A stretch of DNA of 46,269 bases from Archaeoglobaceae archaeon. Its GTDB lineage: Archaea; Halobacteriota; Archaeoglobi; Archaeoglobales; Archaeoglobaceae. A model generated the notes under the pieces. That model did no database searches and had not been told where the DNA came from. It saw only the letters and a program-made list of their open reading frames with translations. Positions 33,384 through 42,540 of the stretch are shown here, piece by piece. How positions within the stretch are numbered: position 1 is the first letter of the stretch; each line of letters opens with the position of its first letter. Made by a program: the position numbers and the translations under genes. The stretch is from contig JALSQI010000027.1 of NCBI GenBank assembly GCA_026985525.1, positions 1 through 46,269 of the forward strand, in the 5' to 3' direction.

Positions 33384-35237
33384 TTACAAAAGCTGCCGTC
33401 TCCTCAAAACGACTAAGAGAGCTATTAATGCTAAAACTGCACCGAATCCGGGAATTCTCGTATTTACATTCTCAACTTTCGCTGATTCTTCGAAAGATGG
33501 GGCTGACGGATAGTTAACTTTTACTAACTTGCTGTGTTCGTGGATTTTTGCCAGCACTCCTATGAGTTTAGCTATTCTCTCCGATAACTTGAAATAAGCG
33601 AGCTTTGTTATGGGATTGTTACTCGTTTCAGCAAACTCGTAATAAGCTACGGGCAGTATGGGCGTTACTTGTTTTTCGAGTTGGGCTATTGCTATCTGTG
33701 CATCTTTTTTCGACGCGTTTATCTTTTCTTGAAGTAGCTGTTCACCTGTTGGAGAACTCGTTATTCCTATTAGCTCTATGCTTAAGCTCGCTTTTGTTAT
33801 AGCGTTTATAGCAGATAGAGCGGCACCACAGTACAAACCCTCATCGAACTGGATTCTTCCGTTGTCTATATCTTGTTGAGCCATTTCTAACAGATCTTTT
33901 TGTCCGTAAATAGTGCTTGCGTAAACTATCATAGATTCAGCCTGACTTAAGTAGAGTTGAGCCCTCCTCTTTATTTCCTGTTTACCGAGAGGAATGTCTT
34001 CTTTTATTCCCGGAAGTAAAGACAGCCATAACCTTGCACTTTCAACTCTTTCCCTTGCGTAGGCTAAATCCCACAAAGCAGTGTCTAAGTCTGGAGCACT
34101 TTTAGCTTTGCTTAGGTAATTCTGGGCTATTGTAACTCTTTCCTCAGCAGCACCGTAAAGCTGGAAACTTTCCAATCCAACAGTTTTATTCGATTCTAAA
34201 TACTTCATCATGTCGTCTATATCTTTCTGCACTCTGCTAAACTCGTTTTCGAGGGCTTTTTCAGTAGTAAGAGTGTGTTTGTACTGTATATACCTCATGT
34301 TTATCATTGCCGCAAACCAATAGCTTGTAGCAGTGTAGTATTTACCTTCGTCGTAACTCTTTTCAGCTAATTTCATATCTTGCTTCACTACATCCATGAC
34401 ATCACTCGTTGCAAATTGACTAACTATTCCGTATAAATCTTCAGCTTCGCTCTTCATTCTATCTGCAAGCTTTTTGAGAATGTTTGAGTATTTGGAAATA
34501 TTAACTGTAACGTTTTCCTGTTTTATTTTGTATCCCGTATAGTACTCTAAAGCCTGATTTACAGTTTCTACTTCAACTACTTTCACTCCAAGCTTTTCTC
34601 CTAACTTTATGACGTTTACAGGTTTTATAACGGTGGATTCTATTATGAAGGGTCCATTTTTAACGACTTTTACTTCTCTGACGTAAACTACGCTTTGCCC
34701 AGCGGGTATCAGGAAGTACTTAGCCCCATGCTTTGCCGCAGCTTCAAGCTTGTATGGAATTCCACCTACTGGTCCTATAAATCCATCCGGATATATCATC
34801 CCCGTCATGAAAACGTCTTTTCTTATAGTGAGGTTTTTTAGAGCCGCAATAGTTGCTACGCACATAACTCCTCCAGCTGATGGCCCTCCTACTATAGGAG
34901 CGTTGGCTTTTATTATGTAGAAAAAGTCGTGCTTCATGTAATCTACGCCGAGCAAATCGCAGGCTGTTAAAGCAGCGAGTTGAGCTGAACCCTGCATGTC
35001 TATTTCAGTATAAGGCGTAGTAGAGACGAAAACTTTTCCATTTCCGGGAGTTACTATTACCGTTATGTTTATCACAGCACCTTCCGGCTTTTCTCCAGTT
35101 TTTACTGCAACTGCCTGTATCTTTACGACTCTTTCATGCAAAAACTGGGCTGATACTGGGTGTGTTGCCGCGATTAGCATCATCAACAGTAAAATTAAAA
35201 TTACTTTTTTTCGAAGCATGAACGAATTTCTGCTCAA
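33384..35237 (-). CDS. Secreted Lon-like (S16) protease with PGF-CTERM anchor
   Basis: This 617-residue protein has a signal peptide (hydrophobic run to about residue 30), an S16 Lon-type protease domain with Ser120 in GGPSAGGVM and Lys163 in GPVGGIPYKLEAAAKHG, then a long helical region (about 255-570), and a C-terminal PGF-CTERM tail (IPGFGAVLALIALLVVLRRR) for archaeosortase processing. It should act on the cell surface without an ATPase domain. Start: TTG 35237 fits the TATA box; ATG 35219 is an alternative. Confidence 0.85.
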   Translation of the reverse strand: MSRNSFMLRKKVILILLLMMLIAATHPVSAQFLHERVVKIQAVAVKTGEKPEGAVINITVIVTPGNGKVFVSTTPYTEIDMQGSAQLAALTACDLLGVDYMKHDFFYIIKANAPIVGGPSAGGVMCVATIAALKNLTIRKDVFMTGMIYPDGFIGPVGGIPYKLEAAAKHGAKYFLIPAGQSVVYVREVKVVKNGPFIIESTVIKPVNVIKLGEKLGVKVVEVETVNQALEYYTGYKIKQENVTVNISKYSNILKKLADRMKSEAEDLYGIVSQFATSDVMDVVKQDMKLAEKSYDEGKYYTATSYWFAAMINMRYIQYKHTLTTEKALENEFSRVQKDIDDMMKYLESNKTVGLESFQLYGAAEERVTIAQNYLSKAKSAPDLDTALWDLAYARERVESARLWLSLLPGIKEDIPLGKQEIKRRAQLYLSQAESMIVYASTIYGQKDLLEMAQQDIDNGRIQFDEGLYCGAALSAINAITKASLSIELIGITSSPTGEQLLQEKINASKKDAQIAIAQLEKQVTPILPVAYYEFAETSNNPITKLAYFKLSERIAKLIGVLAKIHEHSKLVKVNYPSAPSFEESAKVENVNTRIPGFGAVLALIALLVVLRRRQLL

Positions 35238-35262
35238 TTCAAAAAAAGTTTTTGGACGTGAA

Positions 35263-35283
35263 TTTTAAGAGCGCGTCTTAAAA
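35263..35283. promoter_or_regulatory. Palindromic divergent promoter: TTTTAAGA-N5-TCTTAAAA
   Basis: A perfect 8-bp inverted repeat with spacer GCGCG lies between the divergent Lon-like and lhr genes. Each arm is a TATA-like TCTTAAAA facing its own gene: about 22-26 bases before ATG 35301 on one side and before TTG 35237 on the other. Confidence 0.55.
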
Positions 35284-35300
35284 AACTAAAAAAGAGAAAC

Positions 35301-37994
35301 ATGCTAATCGAAGAACTTGAAAAAGCCCTAAAAGCTTACGGAATAAAAAAGCTGAACGAAATACAGCTTAAAAGTTTAAAATTAATCGAGAAAGGGCGTA
35401 GTTGTTTGATAGTCGCTCCTACAGGTAGTGGTAAAACTGAAGCAGCTATCGTTCCAGCTTTAAACGAAGTTTTAAAGAGGAAGTTAAAGCCAGTATCTAT
35501 AATATACATAACTCCTTTGAGAGCTCTTAACAGAGACGTTGTTAGAAGAATTGAGAATTTAGCAAACCTGCTCAAGCTTAAAGTAGCGGTTAGACATGGG
35601 GATACGTCTAAGAGCGAAAGGTTAAAACAATCGAGAAAACCCCCAGACGTTCTCGTTACAACTCCAGAAACTTTTCAACTACTGTTTCTTGGTAAAAGGT
35701 TGAGGGAGTGGTTAAAAAACGTAAAGTTTCTTGTAATAGATGAAGTCCACGAACTCTTTCAGAGTAAGAGGGGGACTCAACTCTCTATTGCTGTAGAGAG
35801 GTTGAGAGAAATTGCAAATTTTCAGACCATTTGTTTATCCGCTACAGTTAAAAGAGTTAAAGAAGTCTCTCGCTTTTTTGCTGGTAATTGCGAGATGGAC
35901 GTAGTTTTATCCGAAGAGAACAAGGTTTACGAAATTGAAGTAATAAAGCCAGAAGTTAAGGAGAGTGATGTGGAATTAGCGAAAAAGCTGTTCGTCGATG
36001 TAGATGTAGCTTCTCAGCTCAGGTATATAGCTGAGGTAGTTGGCAAAGAAAAATCTCTAATTTTCGTAAACACCCGCCAAACGGCTGAAGCTTTGGCTTT
36101 GAAGCTTAAAAAAATTGTGGAGGTGGAAGTTCACCACGGCTCACTTTCGAAAGAGGCAAGACTTGAGGCTGAAAGAAAATTTCTTTCTGGAGAAATAAAA
36201 GCGTTAATATGTACCTCTTCTATGGAACTTGGGATAGACATTGGTGATGTGGATAGAGTAGTGCAGTACAGCAGTCCAAGACAGGTTTCGAGATTACTGC
36301 AAAGAGCTGGAAGGAGCGGGCATAGAAAAGGAAAAGTTTCCAGAGGATACATAATTGTAAAGGATTTCGACGACATAATGGAATCTTGGGTTATAGCAGA
36401 GAAAGCAATTAAAGGAGAAATTGAAGAAGAGATATGCCACGAAAAAAGTTTGGATACTTTGGCAAATCAAATAGTAGCTATGGTCATGGAGTACAAGGAA
36501 ATAGAAGTCGAAAAAGCTTACAGTATTGTTAAAAGAGCTTATCCGTATAGAAATCTTAGCTTTGACGAATTTTTGGAAGTCTGCAAGTTTTTATCAGATA
36601 ACGGGTTGTTGAGTTTAGATTTGAACGAAAATAAAACTATGAGATTTAAGAGAAAAGCAAGAATTTACTTCTACGACAACATTTCAATGATTCCAGATGA
36701 AAAGAGGTATGAGGTGGTTGACATAGCTTCTAATAAAGTAGTAGGCACACTCGACGAAGTCTTCGTTACTACTTTTAGAGGAGAAGTTTTTGCGATGAAA
36801 GGTGAGCTGTGGAGGATAGTTGACGTTGGAGAAAGAGTTAGAGTAGAACCGGTTAGCAGTGAGGGCGAAATACCAAGCTGGGTTGGTGAAGAAATACCAG
36901 TTCCTTTTGAAGTAGCTATAGAAGTTGGAGAGTTGAGGGAAAGCATAAAGAAAATGCTAAAAGCTTTTGGAAAAGAGAAAACTCTCAAGATTTTAGTTGA
37001 AAAGTTTGGATGTAAAGAAGCTTGTAGAGAAGTTGTCGATGTTATAGAAAAAACGGAAGTAATTCCTTCAAGCAAGACTATTACCGTTGATAAAGGCGTA
37101 ACGATTAATGCCTGTTTTGGACATACGGTTAACGAGGTTTTTGGTAGAACACTCGCAACTCTCTTAGCCGCTAAGAGAGGAACGAGCATTTCAGTTGAAA
37201 TAGATCCCTACAGAATTAAACTCTATCCTGCGAGTGTCGATGAAGTAATGGAATCTATGAAAAATCTCAAAACAATAGCTGAAAAAGGTGGGCTTGAGTG
37301 GTTAGCTGAAAGAGCTATGCTCGATACTAAGCTATTTCAGTGGAAAATAGTGTCTGCCGCGAGAAAATTTGGAATACTCAGTAAAAACGCCGATTTAACG
37401 AGAATGAATTTAAAGAAATTTGCTTTGAAGTTGAAAGGAACTCCCGTTTACAGAGAAGCAGTTAGGGAGATTTTAACCGAAAGGTTTGACGTGAAAAAGC
37501 TTTATTCTATTCTATCAAAGCTTTTCGAGGAGATAGAAGTACTTAGAGTAAATAACAGCGAGATATCTAAGATTTCGAGAGGTAGCTTTGACTTATTTTT
37601 ACCTTCTAAACCCACTTCCGCAATAATTCAAGTTTTCAAAAAGAGGTTAGAAAACGAAGAGTGCATTTTTTACTGCATTAACTGCGGTTGTACGCTTAAG
37701 CTTCGAGTTAGAGATGCAATTACTGAATGTATAAAGTGTAAGTCCAAATTAATAGCCTGCGTAAACGCTAAGAGAGGACTCGAAGAGTTTAGTAAAGACG
37801 AGCTCGTGAGGATAGCAAACCTCGTAATGAGTTACGGAAAAAAAGCCATTTACGCCATGAACACGTACGGAATTGGAGCAGAAACGGCGGCGAGAATTCT
37901 TTCGAGATACTACAGAAGTGAGGAGGAATTTTTTAAAGCCCTATTGGATGCCGAAAAAAACTACGTGAGGACGAGAAAGTTCTGGAGGGTTTAA
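35301..37994 (+). CDS. lhr: Lhr-family superfamily 2 helicase
   Basis: This 897-residue protein has the SF2 motifs [48 protein letters not shown] and [11 protein letters not shown], followed by a long winged-helix and Lhr-core region. A C-terminal zinc finger (CINCGC and CIKCKS) is present. Lhr helicases act on nucleic-acid hybrids in repair or RNA processing. The stop is one base from the start of the uracil-DNA glycosylase gene, supporting a repair role. Confidence 0.93.
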   Translation: MLIEELEKALKAYGIKKLNEIQLKSLKLIEKGRSCLIVAPTGSGKTEAAIVPALNEVLKRKLKPVSIIYITPLRALNRDVVRRIENLANLLKLKVAVRHGDTSKSERLKQSRKPPDVLVTTPETFQLLFLGKRLREWLKNVKFLVIDEVHELFQSKRGTQLSIAVERLREIANFQTICLSATVKRVKEVSRFFAGNCEMDVVLSEENKVYEIEVIKPEVKESDVELAKKLFVDVDVASQLRYIAEVVGKEKSLIFVNTRQTAEALALKLKKIVEVEVHHGSLSKEARLEAERKFLSGEIKALICTSSMELGIDIGDVDRVVQYSSPRQVSRLLQRAGRSGHRKGKVSRGYIIVKDFDDIMESWVIAEKAIKGEIEEEICHEKSLDTLANQIVAMVMEYKEIEVEKAYSIVKRAYPYRNLSFDEFLEVCKFLSDNGLLSLDLNENKTMRFKRKARIYFYDNISMIPDEKRYEVVDIASNKVVGTLDEVFVTTFRGEVFAMKGELWRIVDVGERVRVEPVSSEGEIPSWVGEEIPVPFEVAIEVGELRESIKKMLKAFGKEKTLKILVEKFGCKEACREVVDVIEKTEVIPSSKTITVDKGVTINACFGHTVNEVFGRTLATLLAAKRGTSISVEIDPYRIKLYPASVDEVMESMKNLKTIAEKGGLEWLAERAMLDTKLFQWKIVSAARKFGILSKNADLTRMNLKKFALKLKGTPVYREAVREILTERFDVKKLYSILSKLFEEIEVLRVNNSEISKISRGSFDLFLPSKPTSAIIQVFKKRLENEECIFYCINCGCTLKLRVRDAITECIKCKSKLIACVNAKRGLEEFSKDELVRIANLVMSYGKKAIYAMNTYGIGAETAARILSRYYRSEEEFFKALLDAEKNYVRTRKFWRV

Positions 37995-37995
37995 C

Positions 37996-38610
37996 TTGAG
38001 TGAGTGTTTGAAGGACATAGAAAGAGAAATAATGAATTGCAGGAAGTGCGAGCTTTGGAAGTACAGGACTAAGTGTGTTCCGGGAGAAGGTAGAGAAGAT
38101 GCTGAAGTTTTTTTAATTGGAGAGGCTCCGGGAAAGGAAGAAGACAGGCAGGGAAGACCTTTCGTAGGAAACGCGGGAAAACTGCTAAACGAATTGCTCG
38201 AAATAGCTAACTTGAAGAGAGGAGATGTGTTCATAGGTAACGTGCTTAAGTGCAGACCGCCAAACAACAGAGATCCCAAGCCTGAAGAAGTAGAGAGTTG
38301 TAGCCCTTACCTCATAAGGCAGTTGAATGTGGTAAAACCCAAGCTGATAGTTTGCCTTGGTAGATACGCTTCGTCCTTCGTTTTTGACTTATTCGGACTA
38401 AAATTCGACGGAATTGGGAAAGAAAGGGGTAAAATTAGAAAAGTGAAGGCTTGGAATACAGTTTACGTATTACCGACTTACCATCCTGCAGCTGCTTTGT
38501 ACAAGCCTCAGCTGAAAGAAGTGCTGGTAGAAGACTTTAGAAAAATAAGAGAAGTTTTGAAGAAAGACACTTTAAAAAAGAAGACTTTGCTCGACTTTGG
38601 AATCGAATGA
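37996..38610 (+). CDS. udg: Uracil-DNA glycosylase, family 4 (Fe-S)
   Basis: This 204-residue enzyme removes uracil from DNA. The catalytic motif is GEAPGKEED (42-50), the second motif THYPHPAAA-like is TYHPAAAL, and C15, C18, C86 and C102 match the four 4Fe-4S ligands of thermostable family 4 UDGs. The start is TTG, one base after the lhr stop, so the two are probably co-transcribed. Confidence 0.95.
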   Translation: MSECLKDIEREIMNCRKCELWKYRTKCVPGEGREDAEVFLIGEAPGKEEDRQGRPFVGNAGKLLNELLEIANLKRGDVFIGNVLKCRPPNNRDPKPEEVESCSPYLIRQLNVVKPKLIVCLGRYASSFVFDLFGLKFDGIGKERGKIRKVKAWNTVYVLPTYHPAAALYKPQLKEVLVEDFRKIREVLKKDTLKKKTLLDFGIE

Positions 38611-38639
38611 TTAAAATTCTGGAATTTAAAATTTTAATT

Positions 38640-39494
38640 ATGAAACTCAACCTCGATTGCATACCTTGCTTTGTTAGACAGGCTTTAAAAGCTTCGAGAT
38701 TTTGTGGTATGAGTGAAAAAGAGCAGGAAAAAGTTCTCAGAGAAGTTATGTCTTTGCTTTTGAATGAAAAGTGGAATAAAACGCCTCCTGAGTTAGCTCA
38801 CGTCGTTCACGCTATCGTAAGGAGATATTGTGGCGATCCGTATGCTGAAGTTAAAAAGAAGAGTAACGAGCTGGCAATGGAAATATACGGCGAAGTCAAG
38901 GAACTGGTTGAGAAAAGCGAAGACCCTTTAAAAACGGCTGTTAAGGTGGCAATAGCTGGAAATATCGTGGATTTTGGAGCTGTAGATAAGGAGAAAGTTG
39001 AAGATTTTGACTTGCTCAACTTCGTTAAAAAAATTGTGAGCGAAGAATTAGATGTTGACCACTATGACAAGCTGAAAAAAGAGCTGAAAATGTGTGAAAA
39101 ACTACTTTACTTTGCAGACAACGCGGGGGAAATAGTATTTGACAAAATTTTAATTGAAACAATAAAAGAATATTTTCCTGTTAGAATAACTCTTGTATTA
39201 AAGGCGGGACCTATAATAAACGACGCGACAATAGAAGATGCAAAACAAGTTGAAATGGATTCAGTAGTGTCTGAATACAGGTTTATTTCAAACGGAGAAG
39301 TTGGTGTTGAAAGAAACTCTCCAGAAGTTGAAATGTGGTTGAAAGAACATGACGTAACGATAGCTAAGGGTCAGGGAAATTACGAGGGTTTAAGTGAATT
39401 CAGCGGTATATTTTACATGTTGTTGGTCAAGTGTCCCGTTATAGCGAGACACGTTGGAGTAAAAGTTGGGAGCAAAGTATTGCTTTACAGGTGA
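38640..39494 (+). CDS. DUF89-family damage-control phosphatase-like protein
   Basis: From ATG 38640 this is a 284-residue protein starting MKLNLDCIPCFVRQAL, the typical DUF89 opening with CXXC. LYFADNAGEIVFDKILIE carries the metal-binding Asp-Asn pair and LVLKAGPIINDATIEDA follows. The family removes phosphate from damaged metabolites, and its archaeal branch includes AF1104. An earlier ATG at 38607 overlaps the udg stop (ATGA) but adds residues unlike the family. The physiological substrate is unknown. Confidence 0.85.
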   Translation: MKLNLDCIPCFVRQALKASRFCGMSEKEQEKVLREVMSLLLNEKWNKTPPELAHVVHAIVRRYCGDPYAEVKKKSNELAMEIYGEVKELVEKSEDPLKTAVKVAIAGNIVDFGAVDKEKVEDFDLLNFVKKIVSEELDVDHYDKLKKELKMCEKLLYFADNAGEIVFDKILIETIKEYFPVRITLVLKAGPIINDATIEDAKQVEMDSVVSEYRFISNGEVGVERNSPEVEMWLKEHDVTIAKGQGNYEGLSEFSGIFYMLLVKCPVIARHVGVKVGSKVLLYR

Positions 39495-39500
39495 TGGTAT

Positions 39501-40514
39501 ATGAAAGTGGAGTCTTACCTATACAGAAAACTAAACGGAAGAGTTGAGTGTTTAACTTGTAGGCACAGATGTAAGTTAGATGATGGGAAGTGGGGCATAT
39601 GCAGAGTTAGAAAAAACGAAAAAGGAAAGCTTTACGCTTATAACTACGGCTTAGTTTCGTCTATAGCTTTAGATCCGATTGAAAAAAAGCCGTTTCACAA
39701 CTTCATGCCCGCAACAAAAGCACTATCTTTCGGTAGCATTAGCTGTAATTTTAGGTGTAAGCACTGTCAGAATTACACCATAGCTTTTGCCGACTTAAGC
39801 TATCCGTGCAGAGAAATGAGCGTAGATGAAGTCGTCGAGGCTTTTGTTCATAGTAGTGCTGAAGGTGTTGCGTGGACTTACAACGAGCCGGCTATATGGC
39901 ACGAATTCACTTTGGATTCAAGTATTGAGATAAAAAAGAGAGGAGGTTACGTAGTTTACGTTACCAACGGTTATATGAGCGAGGAGGCTTTAGAACAGTT
40001 CGTTGAGGAAAAAGCTTTAGATGCCGCAAACGTTGACGTAAAAGCTTTTAGCGAAGAATTTTACAGGAAAATCTGTAAAGCGAAACTTGAAGAGGTTCTT
40101 AACTCAGTAGAATGTATGCACGAGAAGGGTGTGTTTCTCGAGCTAACTTACCTCGTAATACCAACTCTAAACGATAGTAGAGAAGAGATTGCGGCTTTTG
40201 CTGAATGGGTTTGCGAATTGGACAATAGAATTCCCGTTCACTTTTCAAGATTTCACCCAGACTTCGAGATGATCGATCTGCCACCAACTCCAGTCGAAAA
40301 GATTGAAGAGGCAGTAGAAATAGCCTACGACACTGGATTAGAATACGTTTACGCCGGAAACGTTTGGGGGCATAAGTTCGAAAACACTTACTGCCCAAGG
40401 TGTGGTGAACTTTTGATAGAAAGAGAAGGTTTCTACGTTAGAGAGATGAGGCTTGATGGAGATAGATGCCCTGAATGCGGTTATAGACAGAATGTAGTTC
40501 TTTCATTGAAATGA
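39501..40514 (+). CDS. AmmeMemoRadiSam-type radical SAM protein
   Basis: This 337-residue protein is a PflA-related radical SAM enzyme with cluster C82-NFR-C86-KH-C89 in SISCNFRCKHCQNY. An N-terminal cysteine set (CLTCRHRC and CRVRKNEKG) and IALDPIEKKPFHNFMP are marks of the AmmeMemoRadiSam system. The C-terminus has a zinc ribbon (CPRC, CPEC). The usual AMMECR1 and Memo partners are not in this window. A ribosome site AGGTGATG precedes the ATG; the DUF89 gene ends 6 bases earlier. Confidence 0.9.
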   Translation: MKVESYLYRKLNGRVECLTCRHRCKLDDGKWGICRVRKNEKGKLYAYNYGLVSSIALDPIEKKPFHNFMPATKALSFGSISCNFRCKHCQNYTIAFADLSYPCREMSVDEVVEAFVHSSAEGVAWTYNEPAIWHEFTLDSSIEIKKRGGYVVYVTNGYMSEEALEQFVEEKALDAANVDVKAFSEEFYRKICKAKLEEVLNSVECMHEKGVFLELTYLVIPTLNDSREEIAAFAEWVCELDNRIPVHFSRFHPDFEMIDLPPTPVEKIEEAVEIAYDTGLEYVYAGNVWGHKFENTYCPRCGELLIEREGFYVREMRLDGDRCPECGYRQNVVLSLK

Positions 40515-40581
40515 TATTGAAATGACTTGGACGATAAAGTAAAAATGCTAAAAATAAAAATTATTCACCTAATAAAATTAT

Positions 40582-40824
40582 TCACCTAATTATTTCTCTA
40601 TATTTATTTTCCACAGTGTTTACCATGTACTTTACATCTGGAAAGTACGTGAATACTTTCTCTTCATCAATTCCAAGCTTTTTTGCCCATTCGTAGAACT
40701 CAGTTAGCTTTTCAAAGAATTTTATGTACGAATCGAGAAAGTCCGTTTTCTTTTTCGAAGATATAGCTTTTTCGAATAATACTCTTAAATCCTGGTACTT
40801 TGGATCTAATTCCATGTATATCAT
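40582..40824 (-). CDS. Unknown 80-aa protein, last gene of the nif operon
   Basis: This small helical, Lys/Glu-rich protein (MIYMELDPKYQDLR at the start, VKYMVNTVENKYREII at the end) is not recognised. It lacks the LWQF-type motif of VnfG/AnfG delta subunits. The start ATG 40824 overlaps the stop of the 99-aa gene (ATGA), with GGAG about 10 bases before it; an in-frame TTG at 40830 is less likely. Tight coupling to nifK and the 99-aa gene suggests a role in nitrogenase function or assembly. Confidence 0.75.
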   Translation of the reverse strand: MIYMELDPKYQDLRVLFEKAISSKKKTDFLDSYIKFFEKLTEFYEWAKKLGIDEEKVFTYFPDVKYMVNTVENKYREIIR

Positions 40825-41120
40825 ACCCAATCAACTCCTTTTTCCAAACAAACTCTTCTTATCTCTTCAATAGTTTCGTCGGGAACATTGAACTTCTTTA
40901 GGTCATCTAAATTTTTTATATTAACTGGTTTTCTGAATGCAGAAAGAAATTCCCCTTCCACGAACTTCGCTACTATCACCGGTATTCCCTTAATTCTCGT
41001 AACCTGAACGAGCAAGTTTGGTTTCGTTTCTTCACCCACGTGAAAAGTAATGTATGCGAAATTTCCATTTTCAGAAATTCTACCAAGCCTGTCGTAGAAC
41101 TTTACCTTTATCACCTTCAC
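40821..41120 (-). CDS. Unknown 99-aa protein following nifK
   Basis: This protein is not recognised. It begins with a beta-rich part (MKVIKVKFYDRLGRIS, then YITFHVGEE and LLVQVTRIKGIPVIVAKF) and ends in a helical part (VPDETIEEIRRVCLEKG). The single cysteine is near the C-terminus. A near-perfect ribosome site, GAGGTGAT, lies just before the ATG, 22 bases after nifK, so strong translation in the nif operon is expected. It resembles neither NifX, NifT nor AnfO as I know them. Confidence 0.8.
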   Translation of the reverse strand: MKVIKVKFYDRLGRISENGNFAYITFHVGEETKPNLLVQVTRIKGIPVIVAKFVEGEFLSAFRKPVNIKNLDDLKKFNVPDETIEEIRRVCLEKGVDWV

Positions 41121-41142
41121 GCTATCACCTCAACTGCCGATT

Positions 41143-42540
41143 TTACTGCTGCTTCTGATCCCAAGGTATGCGCGTGTCGAGTATCGTGTTCACTATCTCG
41201 TCGAAAAGCCTCAAACTGCCCATGTAACCGACTATCGGCCATCTGAAGTGTCCAACTCTATCGTATATCGGAAATCCAATTCTTACGAGACCAATTCCAA
41301 GCTCTTCAGCGAGCTTGGCTCCACCCCTCGGATGTCCGATTAATAAATCAACGCCCTTCTCCTTAACCGACTTCTCGAAGTCCCAGAGGTCGGAGAACTG
41401 AACTTCGAAGCTCACGTCGAACTCCTTGGCTATCTTCTCCATCTCCTGTCTGTAAACCTTCGAAGGCGTTTGGGTGTTGACGACTATTGGCTTAAGCCCC
41501 ATTTCGCAGCAGAACCTCGTTATGGCTATGACGAAGTCAGGATCTCCAAATATACCAACTCTCACATCTTTGGTGTAGTGGACTGTATCGACTATCGCGT
41601 CTATCAGCCTACCTCTCTCATCCAAAAGCCTGTCGGGAATTTCCAAGCCCGTAACCTTCGCCAAATTGATTATGAAGTCGTCCGTGTTCTTTATGCCTAT
41701 GGGCAGTCCGAAGTAAGCTTCCACTCCGAACCTGTTCTTCAAATACAAAGCTCCACTCCCCCCGGCGTGCTGGCATAGTGCGAAGGTCGCCTTTGCGTTA
41801 GCGGCATCGACGAACTCCTCTACGAGAGTCCCACCCTTCGGGTAGTAGGGAAGTTCCCTAATGGGCTCTCTCAGAGGTTGGTAGAGTGTTTCGCTTATGT
41901 CGAAAAGAATTGAGTAATCTTTCTTCTCCTTCAGTCCGAATATGTTTAGAATTCTCTTTATCTCCTCTATGTCCCCCGGATTCACGCCGAAACCGGGAAT
42001 GACGTTTATTATCTTTTCACTCCCCTCATCCTTCTTAGCTAAATGTCCCAAGAATGCCTTCGAAGCGTTGTCGTATCCGGTTACGTGACTTCCCTGATAT
42101 GAAGGGCAGTGAACTGGAATAACTGGCAGTTGAGCCTTCTCCTCTCCCAACTCCTTGGCTATTTTCTTCTTTGCGGCCCTTATGAAAGCCTCTATGTCAT
42201 CCCCTATGGTTTCCGAGGAGCATGTAGTTATCACCGCTATCAAATCGGGATCGTATCTCGCTACCAAATTGAATACGCCTTCGACTAAGTTCTTCATTCC
42301 TCCATAGACTGCGGCGTGTTCGTGGAATGAAGCGACCGCTATGGTTACCGGCTCCCTGAAGTGTCTGTTGAAGGTGTATCTCACGTATGTGCAACAACCC
42401 TGAGAGCCTTGAACGAAAGGAATGCCTCTGTGAACTCCCAGCGTAGCCCACATTGCTCCAATTGGCTGGCAGATCTTGTTGGGATTTATGGTTACCGCCC
42501 TCTGCTTTTGAACGTAGCAGATTTCTCCCATCTCAACCAC
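41143..42540 (-). CDS. nifK: Nitrogenase beta subunit NifK-like
   Basis: This 465-residue subunit is half of the dinitrogenase heterotetramer and shares the P-cluster. Ligands are kept: C24 (KICQPIGA), C49 (GSQGCCTYVR), C107 (VITTCSSETIGDD) and the Ser188 equivalent S147 (CPSYQGSHVTGYD). FNRHFREPV is also conserved. It lacks the long N-terminal extension of Azotobacter NifK and is close in length to AnfK/VnfK. It overlaps nifD by 8 bases; nifE and nifN do not follow. Confidence 0.93.
   Translation of the reverse strand: MVEMGEICYVQKQRAVTINPNKICQPIGAMWATLGVHRGIPFVQGSQGCCTYVRYTFNRHFREPVTIAVASFHEHAAVYGGMKNLVEGVFNLVARYDPDLIAVITTCSSETIGDDIEAFIRAAKKKIAKELGEEKAQLPVIPVHCPSYQGSHVTGYDNASKAFLGHLAKKDEGSEKIINVIPGFGVNPGDIEEIKRILNIFGLKEKKDYSILFDISETLYQPLREPIRELPYYPKGGTLVEEFVDAANAKATFALCQHAGGSGALYLKNRFGVEAYFGLPIGIKNTDDFIINLAKVTGLEIPDRLLDERGRLIDAIVDTVHYTKDVRVGIFGDPDFVIAITRFCCEMGLKPIVVNTQTPSKVYRQEMEKIAKEFDVSFEVQFSDLWDFEKSVKEKGVDLLIGHPRGGAKLAEELGIGLVRIGFPIYDRVGHFRWPIVGYMGSLRLFDEIVNTILDTRIPWDQKQQ

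Noticed and set aside
36671-37189. 172-codon minus-strand frame inside lhr
   Set aside because: It lies wholly within the helicase gene, is Thr/Ser/Leu-rich and has no supporting start signal.
40582-40824. 80-aa protein as a VnfG/AnfG delta subunit
   Set aside because: It lacks the LWQF/SR-WDR-type motif of delta subunits, and in alternative nitrogenases the G gene lies between D and K, not after K.
41470-41778. Plus-strand open frame of 102 codons inside nifK
   Set aside because: It is antisense to a strongly conserved gene, has no ribosome site or family features, and arises from the higher GC of nifK.
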